Shown: positions 40,401-52,400 of the stretch, one piece after another
How positions within the stretch are numbered: position 1 is the first letter of the stretch
Layout of the letters: each line of letters starts with the position of its first letter
NCBI RefSeq assembly: GCF_964199755.1
Contig: NC_133910.1
Coordinates: 6,160,501 to 6,224,500 of the forward strand
Source of the DNA: Larus michahellis
Lineage: Eukaryota > Chordata > Aves > Charadriiformes > Laridae
Reading direction: 5' to 3'
DNA length: 64,000 nucleotides
Position numbers and translations under genes: made by a program
Notes under the pieces: generated by a model
What the model saw: only the letters and a program-made list of their open reading frames with translations
What the model was told of the DNA's origin: nothing
Databases searched by the model: none

Positions 40401-43400
40401 ATATTCAGGGAAGAAAGGATTCTTAACTGGTATAATCTGACACATTTTGTTTGAAATAAATCAATCGGAAAATACGTTTTGCTCAGTTACCTGAATTCTC
40501 CAGATCTTTATAGGCTTCTGTCCAGGTCTTGGCCATGTTCGCTAGTGTGTACTCCATGATCTGGATGTCGGTGATGGGGCAGTTGCACTGCGGGAACTCC
40601 TCGGCACACTGGCAGCCGCACTGGCTGTTCCGGCAGATGTACTCCCCCTCCCCATTGCACATGATGTAACTCAAGGCAGACTGGACAAACTTCTCTTGTA
40701 AATACTGAGGGAAGATGATCTGGAGACCTGGCGGGGAAACAAGAGACAGGGATGTAGCGGGGGGAGGAGGAAAAAAAAAAAAAAAAAAAAAAAAGAAAAG
40801 AAGTAATTTCAGGTATCTCTTCTTCTTTTCAAAACCTGTTTCATTAACAGCTTGGGAAAGTGATGCTGAGGAATTAAGAGCTGCTGGGAGATTTCTCTCG
40901 GAGCTGTCATGAGTCAGGAAGGTGGGGTATAAATTTCATGCCTCCAGTGCAAGTGGCGAGTTACCTGAGAGCATCTGCTCTATGAGAGAAGGGTGACAAG
41001 TTAATCCCCCTTCCCAACACCCAGTGCATCCCCTTCATCCCAGACCTGGATCCCAATACAGCAGACAGCACCTGAAACCAAAGCCTCCCTTATTCCCAGG
41101 TGTGAGGTTTTGATTTGGGGGTTATTGGGTTGTTTGGGGGTTTTTTGATACTCTGCAACAAAGTGCTAGTTCAGAGGTGATGAGCATTAACCTGTTCTGA
41201 GCTGTTTTGAGAGAAAATAAATAGGTTTGGTGCCACAGAAGCAAGGAAACCACACACTGCAAGAGAAAAGAAGAGAGGAAAGAAAACAGAAGAAAGGAAA
41301 ATAACGCGAGGAAGAATTTATAAAAGAGCCTTGCAGAGTTAAGTGCCCAGTTCCCACAGTATAAATACAGGAGCTGGGTACCTGAGTCTTTTCAGCTCGC
41401 TCCCTGCTAGGAAGGCTACTTGCCAAATCCTATAAAAGTGCAAATGGATTTAGTGCCAATGATTTCAGTGGTGCTCTGAAGATTTACATTAGCTGAGAGA
41501 TCTAGCCCCGTGTCTCTTTCTCCGTAGCAGGCGTTTGTGTACCCATCCTTCGGCGCAGGCATTAGCGTTGGTGTACGCTTGCTCGGGTACCAGAGGACAT
41601 CCCAACAGTTAGCATTTGCCCTGTGTACAGTGTACATGTTTTTCCATCCTGTCCTGGGTGGAACCTGTCTCCGGGCTCCCTACTGATGTCCCTGAGGATT
41701 CACAGCTGTTTTCTTCTACCTGGCGAGTCCTGCTTGTCAGACTGGGTCAGCATCAGCGGCGCGGGAGGCAGAGAGGACAGTAACTCTGAGCCAGGCTGTC
41801 GCGGGAAGCCCGGCCCGCTCGCTTTGCTCATAAACGGCCCAGGGATTTCGGAGCGGCAGATAAAGGAGTTTATGGCTTGAACAGCAGCGCTGAACTCCAG
41901 TGTAATGAAGGCGCGCGGGTCAATTACCCATCTGTTTGTGTTTCTATTGTGCTGAATTACTGTATCCGCGGCTGACAGCTCATTGGAGTGGAATGAAAAT
42001 AAGACAATAATTCAGAGGATGGGAGCGTGCAGGAAGGGCAGGAAGGGCTGTGACTCCTTTCAGGAGTTCAGGCCCATCTCCGCCATGGGTCATGTTCACC
42101 TCAGGCAAGAGAAAAGCGGCAGGCAGTGCCCCAGGGACCCCCATTACCCTTTTGCTTTTGGTTCCACAGAGACACCTCCAGCCTTGACAAGGTCCCTCTG
42201 GAAGACCAAGTCTGGGGGCGATGAGGAGGGTGTTGAAGGCACGGGGGCCTCTGTCTCCTCTCCCCTCCTGCCATTGCCAGGGCACAGTCTGAGAGCACCA
42301 TGCCCGGTGGCAGCGAGCTGCCCCCTCGTCTGCCCTAATTCACAGCCGAGCGAGAGCAGGGGCAGCCTCCAGGCAGGATGAACGCAGAGCAACCTTCAGC
42401 TGGAAAAGATGCTTGTGACCCTTGCGCAAGGCAGGATTTCAAGCCCAGCGTTTGGAGGCACTATGCCTGCACAGATCCTGCTGCCTTTTCTGCAGTGCTG
42501 CTGTGGGGAAGGCAGGGAACGTGCAAGGAGCTGAACACAGTCTACAGCATCCCTGGAACAGCTCAAAACTACTCTGATGAGGATCAGCATTTTGAGGTCC
42601 CTTTGGTCTTTCCTGAGATGTTTCTTGATAAGAAGCTCAGCTTTCCTCCTGTTGTCTTCAGGAAGGACCGAAGTTCAGTCTCTTGTAGGGATTTATCTGA
42701 AACAACTATCACAGAGGAATGGTCCCTTTTCAGGCCTTCACACTGACATTAGGGATGGTCCCACCTGCCAGACTCCAAGACTTTCCTTCAGGATGGAAAG
42801 AAAGTGCAGCGTTACTGCAGGACTGAGATCCCCAAAACGGGCTTGGAGAGCCTGAAGGCTGCTGTACTCACTGAGCTTGTGAGCACACAGGAGAAGCGGG
42901 CTGGACTTCTTGATGTGCACTGACCCTGTTTATTCATGGTCCAAGTCCCATGAATAAATCTTTCCACTCTCTGCTTCGCGGAGGAGCAGCCTGCCCTGGT
43001 TGCTCCTCCAACCTTTGAATATGAGGCCCAAATACCTGCAGGCTCTTCAGCTCACCATATTTTCTCTTTGAATTTTAACTTGGATAACAGCACCGACACG
43101 CTGTCTGGTCCCAGATACTGGCTTTGGAGACTTTTTTCTGGAGGGGAGAGGGGTTAAAAAGGCAACTAAAGTTTCAGGGAAAACACTTCTGATCACAAGG
43201 AACATCCATTGTGTACCTCAGCACATGCAGAAACAGGAATACCCTGCCATCCCCAACACTTAACCCGGTCCCGTCCTGCACTACAGACTGCCTCATGTGC
43301 ACGTTTGCTTTTTGTCTGTAAAACTCATGGTTTCTAAAAACATTTACAGGATAACCTTCTCTTGTAAGAAATAATCTCATGTTTAGGAGGTAATCAGATC

Positions 43401-46400
43401 CCCTGTACACTTAGCACCAATTCAACAAAACACTTTTATAAATACTTAACTGCAGTCAGGTAAGCGGTTCTGCTGGAATCCAAGCAGTTAATTGCAGCAT
43501 TTAACAAGCAGCACATACTCAAGTAAGTGCTTAGACTAAGAAGAAGTGACACTCAAATCCAGCTACTCATTGAAACACGAGTGTGCGTACACCAAATGCA
43601 AAGCCCTAACTTTAAAACTGCAGACACGCTGTAGGGATTACATGTGACTTCCTCGTGGAAGAAATCTGTTTTAGGGTTACTGAAATACAACCATGCCGGC
43701 TTTCACATCTGTACTTTGGCATACATACATATAAACACCCACACGTTTATCATCATACCCAGACACGGGCAGATTGATATCGATATTTTTGGTTTTGTAT
43801 TGAGCATCCTGGTGACCAGATCCCACCAAGTACTGGGCCAGTAGCATCTCACTCAGTCCTGGTACCCTCCTCCATCAATCATATAGTAGTTCTGTATCAT
43901 GCCCAGTCACTAAATATTGCTGAAATTGAATCCATTACAGCTGTCAGTAAAGCACAGGTGGGATCAATCATTTTTAAGGTAAGCTTTATAAGCACGAAAT
44001 TGTAAGAAGGCCATTCTGGTTGGGGCAGCTGTTCTGGGCGTTTCGGTTGCCACCTTTAAAGCAGGAAAGTTGCAGTCCCAAGGACCGTAAGAGCACACCG
44101 GCCCCACAGAGCAGCTTGCAGCCGGCCGCGCTGGCTGGGAAAGCCCTGCTGCCAGCCGTGACCTTCACAAAACATCCCAAGATGCTCTTTTGTTGTCTAA
44201 GAATTTTCTTTGAATACTGCAAACATCATAAAAAAAAAAAATTAAAAAAAAATTGATCTTTCAGTGTTGTCTACTGATAAAGCAACCTCATGTCAGCAGC
44301 CAAGCAAGGGGGCAACCTGCTCTTAAAAACCGAGATATTGGATAATTTTCATGGGGTGAACAACTCAATCCAAGGCAGGGTAGAGCAAGGAATGGGTTCA
44401 TCCTCCACAGCAGCCTCAGAAGCGGATAATACATGCAGGAGGTAAGTTTGCTGGTGACAAGCACTAGGGAGAATATCTTAGTTTTGGAGGTACCTTATTG
44501 ATCAGAAGGAGGAATTCTGCCACTCCGTAAAGCATAAAGCTCCTCTTTAAAAATGAAGAGCAGCATAGATTCGGTGTAAGTTTGTCTTAGATAACTACAG
44601 GCAGAATATGAAGAGTCTGACATGGGAACATGTCCTTAATTCACCTAGAAAAACTATTAGAGAGAGATGTTTGGATTTGGACCGTATATAAAAGGCTTCC
44701 CGCATTAAAAGAGGTAAATTTCCCCAGCTCTAAATTAGAGCTATTTGAAACATTTTCCGCAGAAGAGTTCTCTGTTGAAAATGCAGTTTCATTGAAGCAT
44801 TTTGTGAGAGCATGTTGACTCCAAAAGCACTTCTTACAGGGAAAGGTCTAAATGCATATTTTGTACTTCCTCATTTTGTTTCACTGGAAAGCTGAAATGT
44901 TCTGTGCTGTCATTACTGCTCTGCCCATCTCGGCAGAGGCTTTAATATTAATTGTAATGTAAATGTGAATATTCTATTGCCATATTTGAGGTAACAAACT
45001 ACCTACTATGCAATATTTCCTGTTTAATGTCACAATGTTTAGAATAGCACAGAAGGATTTTACCTTATTGAAATAGTGCCATGTTGCAATATTGACATAT
45101 ACTGTCACACTGCCCAAGAGGATATGTCTCTGGAATTTTAATTTCCCGAAACTTTTCAAAATGTTGGGGTTTTCCACTCAAATTTTCCAATTACAGCCTA
45201 GGACACTTTTCCAGGGAACACAAATTCCCATTGCCCACTAGACTGCTGTAGAGCTGTTAGCATCTTCCCCTCTCGTCCTCTGGTTTACTCCTTTTCCAGG
45301 CAGCTCAAGCATTAGACGCGCTGGAGACGGAGGCAGGGAAAGGGATGGTTTTGTGCTGGTGGAAGGGACAGGAGGATATGAAATACAAATAAGTGCGGTC
45401 ACCCATGAGATCCTGGCCCACAACAGGATCTCCCCAGTCCCATGAGGGGAGGCTGCATCACCACACAGCCCTCCCCAGGCACAGGACAGGGAACCTGCCC
45501 CCAGGTCGTGCAAGGAAAAAGGGAAACCTTCTGAGCTGCTGTTATAAATGTACCTGTACAGGTACCCCAGTGCAGGCGTCTGACACAGATACACACGCTG
45601 GGTCCACAGGGATACTGGTTAGTGATGCTTTTCTCACCACAGAAGACATTGAGGGGCTGGAGCACGTCCAGAGAAAGGCAACGGGAGCTGGTGAGGGGTC
45701 TGGAGCACAAGCCTTGCGAGGAGCGGCTGAGGGAGCTGGGGGTGTTCAGCCTGGAGAAGAGGAGGCTGAGGGGAGACCTTCTCGCTCTCTGCAACTCCCT
45801 GAAAGGAGGGGGTAGCCAGGGGGGGTCGGTCTCTGCTCCCAAGGAACAGGCGATGGGACAAGAGGAAACAGCCTCAAGTTGCACCAGGGGAGGTTTAGAT
45901 TGGATTTTAGGAAAAATTTTTACACTGAAAGGGTTATTAAAGCATTGGAACAGGCTGCCCAGGGCAGTGGTGGAATCACCATCCCTGGAGGTGTTTAACA
46001 GACGGGCAGACACAGAGCTCAGAGATATGGTTTAGTGACAGTTTTTGTCAGAGTTAGGTTGATGGTTGGACTGGATGATCTGAAGGGTCCCTTCCAACCT
46101 GGGCGATTCTGTGTTTCTACGGACACCCAGCACTGTGCATGCATCCAGGTCCTCCCCTAAATCTCCGGACTGGCTGACCTTCCCAAAACCTACATGCAGG
46201 CATGAAGGTAGCTTAAGCTCTGGGTCCAGCCATTGCATCTCCTTATGGGCACGTCTTTGAAACCATGACTCTCAGGGCTGGGCAGCAACAAGCAAGTTCA
46301 GACACAGAAATTCTCCCTGTCACAAAGATGCTGCTCTTTTATTGAGCCGGCCTCGGAGCCAGAGTGACACGAAGGTAGTAACATGGATTTCTGTCAGCAG

Positions 46401-49400
46401 CTCATGCTCGGCTGCTAATCAGATCAGAGGAGACTCGGTCACGATCCATTACCTGCAGCCCTGTGACTAATTCCTAATGAGGTCTCTCAGAGCACAGGAA
46501 GGATCCTGGGTAATTATCCCAAGAACCACACTCCAGATTAGGCAGAAAACACTCAGGTGTAACTTTAAAGGTCACTTTGTTCTGTTAGGAGGAGCTCTTA
46601 CCTTCCTCCCTTCCCTCACTGTCGCCCTTGGCTTGGGTCTGGCTTCTCCCTGCACTGGGTTATGCCATGAACCTCCATGAAACCCACGTGTGGTTGATCC
46701 CTGAGGTCCTATGTCTGCTCCCATCAGAAGTCACAGCCCCGTCCACCTTACATCCCCTCTCTTTCCTAATTTTTCCCTCTTCCTCCACCTCCTTCCCCCT
46801 CCCAAGCATCTTGCTTTTTCTCTTCTCTTGTAGGATCAGATCTCCAGTAGAGATCTGTTGATTTACCTACTTACCAGTTTGTCCGCCTATAAACTGAGCT
46901 GTGTGCTTATTTAGCTCTTTACCTAGTTATCTGATGTGTCATCCTTGGGTTTTCATTACCAGCAGTCATCATCACAATATATAAAAAGCCTCAAATTGTT
47001 TATTGTTAATTAGTTAAGAACCAGAACTGAGTGACTTAGATAATCACTGGAATAGTGAAAACAACCTGCCTATTATTTTTAAAGGCAAATAATAACAATA
47101 ATAATATATCCACAACATGACTCAGTAAATGAAACCCAGTTTCCGTGAAACCAAGATTAAAACAGCACATGCCAAATTATACTCAAAGCGGAAGATGTAA
47201 CGTAGCCCATTCATCTGAAAAATTAAAATTTGTGCAAGTACAAGGATTCCAGAAATAAAACCATCTGGGCAAATGAGCAATTAAATCCCACATTTCCTTA
47301 TTTTGTCAAAAACTTGGGAATAACCTTAGTAAATTACACACCCAGTGAATTTCCTCCTTCTACTGAAGCTGACTTCTTGCTAACCAGCATGTATTTATTT
47401 ATTAATTCAGTCATGACCTCTATCTGTTGACTTCTGGACTAGTTCCCCATCTGGGACTGAAGCCATGGCTTCCAGCATCCAAATAAAACCTCTGTGACTT
47501 TTCCCAAAGATTACGGTCATTAGAGAGTCCCAAAAGATGATCTGCAAACCTCTTAACGCATATCAGCAATTTGGGAGGGACCGAGAGACGTGGACAGAAT
47601 GCCTCTTCAATATTAATGGAAAAGGTCACGTTTATATCAGTGTATGTATAATACACAGAAGGCCATCAAAATTCAATGGTAGGGTGCGCCCAGACACTTC
47701 ACTGGTGTCCAGTCTGCAGTGCCTTGCACCTTTAGCTCGGTCCCTGTCAAGCCCTGGCTCTGCTGCGCATCATATGAAGCCACCAGAAGCCACCGGTCCT
47801 GCTCCAGGGAACTAACAGCGAAGAAGGCAATCACAGCAAACAGAGGAGGGTAAAAGGCTAGAAAAAAGGCCACCCCTCTCTCATTTCATCCCCGCCCCCC
47901 TCCATTCCCTCTATTACCACCTCCCCCATTCCTGTGCCCTACCTTGCAGGTGGAGTTTGCTCTCAGTGCTTTGCAGAAGGACAGAACTCACAGAGTCCAG
48001 ATTGTCGTAGCTGTTACAGCCCAGGGGGCCAGTCCGAGTTTCTGTTACCTGTGGAGGATGTAGAAAAGAGAGAGTGTTGCCGTCGATGGCAGCATCACAT
48101 CTTCCCCAGGCACGTTCAGACTTTGTAATATAATAACCCCTTGTCACCAGCTGATGCAATCCAAAATAGCTGATGCAATCCAAAACGCATCTTCCCTAAT
48201 TGGGCAAAAATGCCCCACACTGGACAGACACGGCTAATGTTTGGCACACTCACAAGCCAAAAAGAGAGAGTGAACCGTATCTGCTTTCTTTATGGCACTG
48301 CATGTTATTTCGGGCTTGGCAATGAGGTCCTGCAGATTGATGTTTCTCATAGAGGATCTCCATTGGAGAACATCAGAAGCCAGTAGAGAAATTATTCCCT
48401 GGCTTCTCTTATTGGAAAGCAAGATACAGAGATGGATTGCCAGCCCACAATGGTGCCTAGCGCTCCCACAACATATGTGCACGCCATCCTTGTGCTGAGG
48501 ATAGATGGAGGCACAGATGACCTGCAGTGCTGTTGCTGCGGTTGTTGCTGTTGGTTTCCAGCCATGGAGGAGAGCTGCCCTTCCTGAATTCACAAAGGGT
48601 GATTATCTGCTGTCACTGTTTCAATATCTCAATTCGATTTCCCATCCAGAAGGGAACAGACTCAGCCATGAGACACCACAGAACAATAACAAGAGCTGAA
48701 ACCTTTCAGAAATGGCTAACAATGACGACTCCATCCACATCGCCTTCCCTGGAGTGAACTCTGCAACAATAAAATCCCTCCCCAGTATATGATGATTGCT
48801 TTCAGAGAAGGCAGCCTTTGTCTGCAGAGCCATTTTCCCCTATTTTGTATGCTCTGAGCAGCTCCCCTTCCTTCCTGCTGCAACCCCCAAGCTGCCTCTC
48901 AGCCTGTTTCATTCCAGATGCCACACTGAGTTTTTCACCTTTTCTTGTAGTAAATTCAGCTGAGAGATGTTTAACAGTCTTACACCCAACAAGAGGCAAA
49001 TACTTCTGGGATGCACGGGGTTGTCCACCTCCTTCCTGCCTTCCCCTTCCAAACTCCATTGCTGATCTGGATTTATCTGTTCCCTCTCTCCCTTCCAGAG
49101 GTCACTGCCACACATTGGGGAAGTCTCCTATCCGACCTAGCCATCACACTGAATGCCCACCTCTTTTCAGATTTCACTGGCCCTGGGGAAATCAATTCTT
49201 CAGTAAGGTCTGCAAGAGAACAATTTACCCTGGGAAATCAGTGCAGAAACAAAACAACTTGTGATGAAAACAGACATCGCCCTGGACTGGCAAAGTCCTG
49301 CCCCAAGTCCCTAAGGCGTTGGTATGGACACGCAATCTTCTTTCTCTTCCCAAGGCAAGATACAGTACCTTGATTGCTCCGGTAGAGATCTGGATCTCAT

Positions 49401-52400
49401 GGAGTCTCCTCATGGTGCCATCACGGTCTACAAAGTAGGAGGAAGCGAGCTGGTGCAATGCTTCTACGCTCTGGGTAGCGTTTCCTGACTTTCTGTCGAG
49501 GCGGCTTTTGTCCATATACATGGTCAAGGCCTCCTCTCCTGCATCAGAAAAAAAAAAAAAGGAGATTTCAGTAAGGCCCAGGAGGCTACCACAGAGGGTC
49601 ATCTTAACAGGAACACACGATGTCACATGTCGTACCTAAGGAAAGAAAAGTCCGACACCTAAAATACTCTTAAATGAACCCACCCTTCCTCACCGGTGCC
49701 AGAATCCCAGTGCAGTGTACGTGACCCTCCTTCTCTATTCATCCAGAAGGGCCAGCTCCACCGCACTTGTAGATCAGCTCCGCTGAATTGAGCAGATAAC
49801 ATTTCGGACATTTATTAGCCAGCATAGCTTTACCACAACTGTTGGAAAGGATTCAGACCATTTGCCCCACTTGAGGAATGCTTTTCTCTCCGTGGGCAGT
49901 ACCTCTGGAACGACGCATACCTGACAGAGAAGCTGCCACTTTCATGCAGTCGTGCCTGACTTGATTTCTAGAAGGAACAAATGACGATTTAAGCTGCAAA
50001 TAGGTGGGTACAGAGGACAAACAAATGCCAGTTGTACCTCTTTAGCTTCCAGTGACCATGGGAATGAGTAAGGGCAGGGGGGCGAGTGAAGGAGAGCAAT
50101 CAGAGGAAAAAGCGAATGCAAAAGTGAAGTTAAACCAACCACCCTTTCTGCCTTCCCCCCCGTCCCCCCAGAGTCTCATTCAGGGAAAATCTTTCATCAG
50201 AAAATATTGTGCAAGGTAAAGGACGAGAGGTGATTTTGAGCCAGTAATCACAGAGAATCTGGGAGCGAAGCAGTTAAAACCCGGTAGCAGCAAACATCCT
50301 AGCACTAGCAGAAACCTGACTCTAACAAAAGAGATACAAAAAGGACATGAAACTAAGAATTAATATTTACCTAAAAAGTTCAATTTGTGCTCTACGAACC
50401 AGCTTAAAATCCAGTTCCTTTCTGAACACAAGGCTGGCATTGCAGGAGGAGTAAAAAGGTAGAATACTCTCCTGCATGCTTAACATCTGAAATTCTGATT
50501 TTAATAAATGAAGAGAAGAGACGCCTAGGAATGCGCCATTCCTACATAGCTCTCTTAATGAGAAGAATAGTACTTGTTCTGATTTGATAGATGAACCTCT
50601 GATGAATACATTGCCTCCAGCAATGATAGCATGGTCCAGAAAAATGCACCACCACTTTTTACGCCAAGAAATATTTTGCTCTCCAGCATTTTTGCCTTTT
50701 TTTTTTTTGTGAGAACAAGCACTTATTTTTGTTTAAAATTTGTATTAGCTGACATCGTTTGATTTGTCCAAATAATTTCTTTTATTGCATACATGCATAA
50801 AAGAAAACAAACCTCAGTAAGCCCTCCCCCTTGCTTTCCCTGGAAATTTTCCAGCTTTTATCTGGAAGCCAAAATGCCTGAAAACAAAACAAAAATATTC
50901 TGGCCGAAAATCAAAATATTTTTATTAGATTTCAGTGTTTCAAGCGATTGGTATGTTGACGATTGAGCTTTTGGCTTTCAGATGAAAAACTGAAGTGTTG
51001 TAGTGGAAAGAAGATACTTTTCATCAAAAGAATTGATCAGTTGAAATCTTTTAATTGGCTTCATGGGAGCTAAGTGGAGAAGTTCGGCATGTAAAACTTT
51101 CTCTCTTTAACATTTTGTTAAAAATAACATACTACCCGTTGACCACGATCAAAGTTGCAGTGCTAACAGTACCGTCATTGTTACTTCTCACAAAAACTCC
51201 TTCCCTGGAAAGTGACCAGCTTTGATTTCCTTTATCACCATTAACATTATTATGCGTTGAGCGGCATGAGGAGACCTTGGCAGGGATCAAGGCTCTGTCA
51301 CATCAGGCTCTATCCACACAAACAGCAGAAAGATGGTTCCTGTCCCAGAGGATTTAAACCCCACGTATCTGATGAGACACAACAGTTGTATACAGCAAAC
51401 AGCCGGCGAAGCACAAGGTAACGAGATGACTGTGATTAGTGCGAGAAACAGCGGTCACCGCACACCAGATGCCTGGCTGCTGTCAATGCATTTTCAGGTT
51501 TCAGCTTTGAGGCAAGTTTTACAGGGGGGTTTGAAGGAAGGTCAGGCTTTGTGAATTTTCATGAGGTGACTTGTTTGCCACCAAAAGGACGTCTGCATGG
51601 GAGTTAGCCAAGAGGCTTGGAGGAAGATAGGCTGGATCGGCCTGAAAAACTTGTATTTTGAGCCAAAAGTTTAGCATCTCTCATGTAATGGCAGTATTTA
51701 TCTGCACGGAGATGCCGCAGACATAAGCGATGCTTTGCCTCCATTTCACAAGGCTGTGAAAGGAGAGAGAAGACCTGGGATTGTTCTTCCCTTAGCTACA
51801 ATTCTCAGAGCAACCTGTGGGATCCAACTATCAACTCTTCCTCAATTCCACCAGTAACTGGAAAAAACACTTATTTTCTGGGAAAAGAATATCATGCCTT
51901 CTTTCAATACCCAAGGCACAAAAATCAGGACTTTTTCAGTCCAGACCAGTTCATTTTAGTAGAGGAACACTGAAACTGGAGATCCCTTGGACAGAGAGCA
52001 AGCAGGAAGCGTGGGCTGAACTGCATCAGACAATAACACTGGTTTCAGATCACCGGGAGATCCACCATTAGCTTTTGGTCCCCAGACAACACGAAGGAGG
52101 CAACGAGCAGCTCCCAGACATCAGAAACCTGTGCTGTAAGGGCAGTAAGGACCAGTGATTTCCCCACAAAAGCTGTCATTTCTTCCTCCCTGAGGCGTTT
52201 GGACCTCTCCATTGGGAAGAAGAGGAAGAAAACAGGAAAGTAAAGCCCAAGATATTTGATACTTCCCCCGAGGGACAAATACTGTCCCTAGGAGCGAAGG
52301 ATGCTGAGCAGAAATAGTGTTGCTGGAAACCTGTTCTGTGTACATGTGTGCAGACCTGGAAAAGCACAGCATCCCCACGGAGAGTGCGCATGAGAAAGCA

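Larger units (their letters stand above)
34967..40490 (-). other. BRINP1: BRINP1 intron 6 (5,524 bp)
   Basis: This intron runs from donor GTAACT to acceptor TTCCAG. It contains an old CR1 fragment on the plus strand (about 36262-36665), a 30-bp near-perfect palindrome at 35507-35536, a TTTGGG-rich and T-run patch near 37576-37633 and a C-run near 38118-38168. No exon is recognised. Confidence 0.9.
40728..47942 (-). other. BRINP1: BRINP1 intron 5 (7,215 bp)
   Basis: This is the longest complete intron here, from donor GTAGGG to acceptor CGCCAG. A 24-A run lies 44 bp from the exon 6 acceptor, outside the pyrimidine tract. It also holds a purine-rich patch near 41215-41310, a well-preserved CR1 fragment on the plus strand (about 45645-46127) and an AT-rich block near 46960-47130. 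No other exon is seen. Confidence 0.9.

Noticed and set aside
45622-46035. 137-residue plus-strand frame
   Set aside because: It is the decayed C-terminus of a CR1 ORF2, not a host gene.
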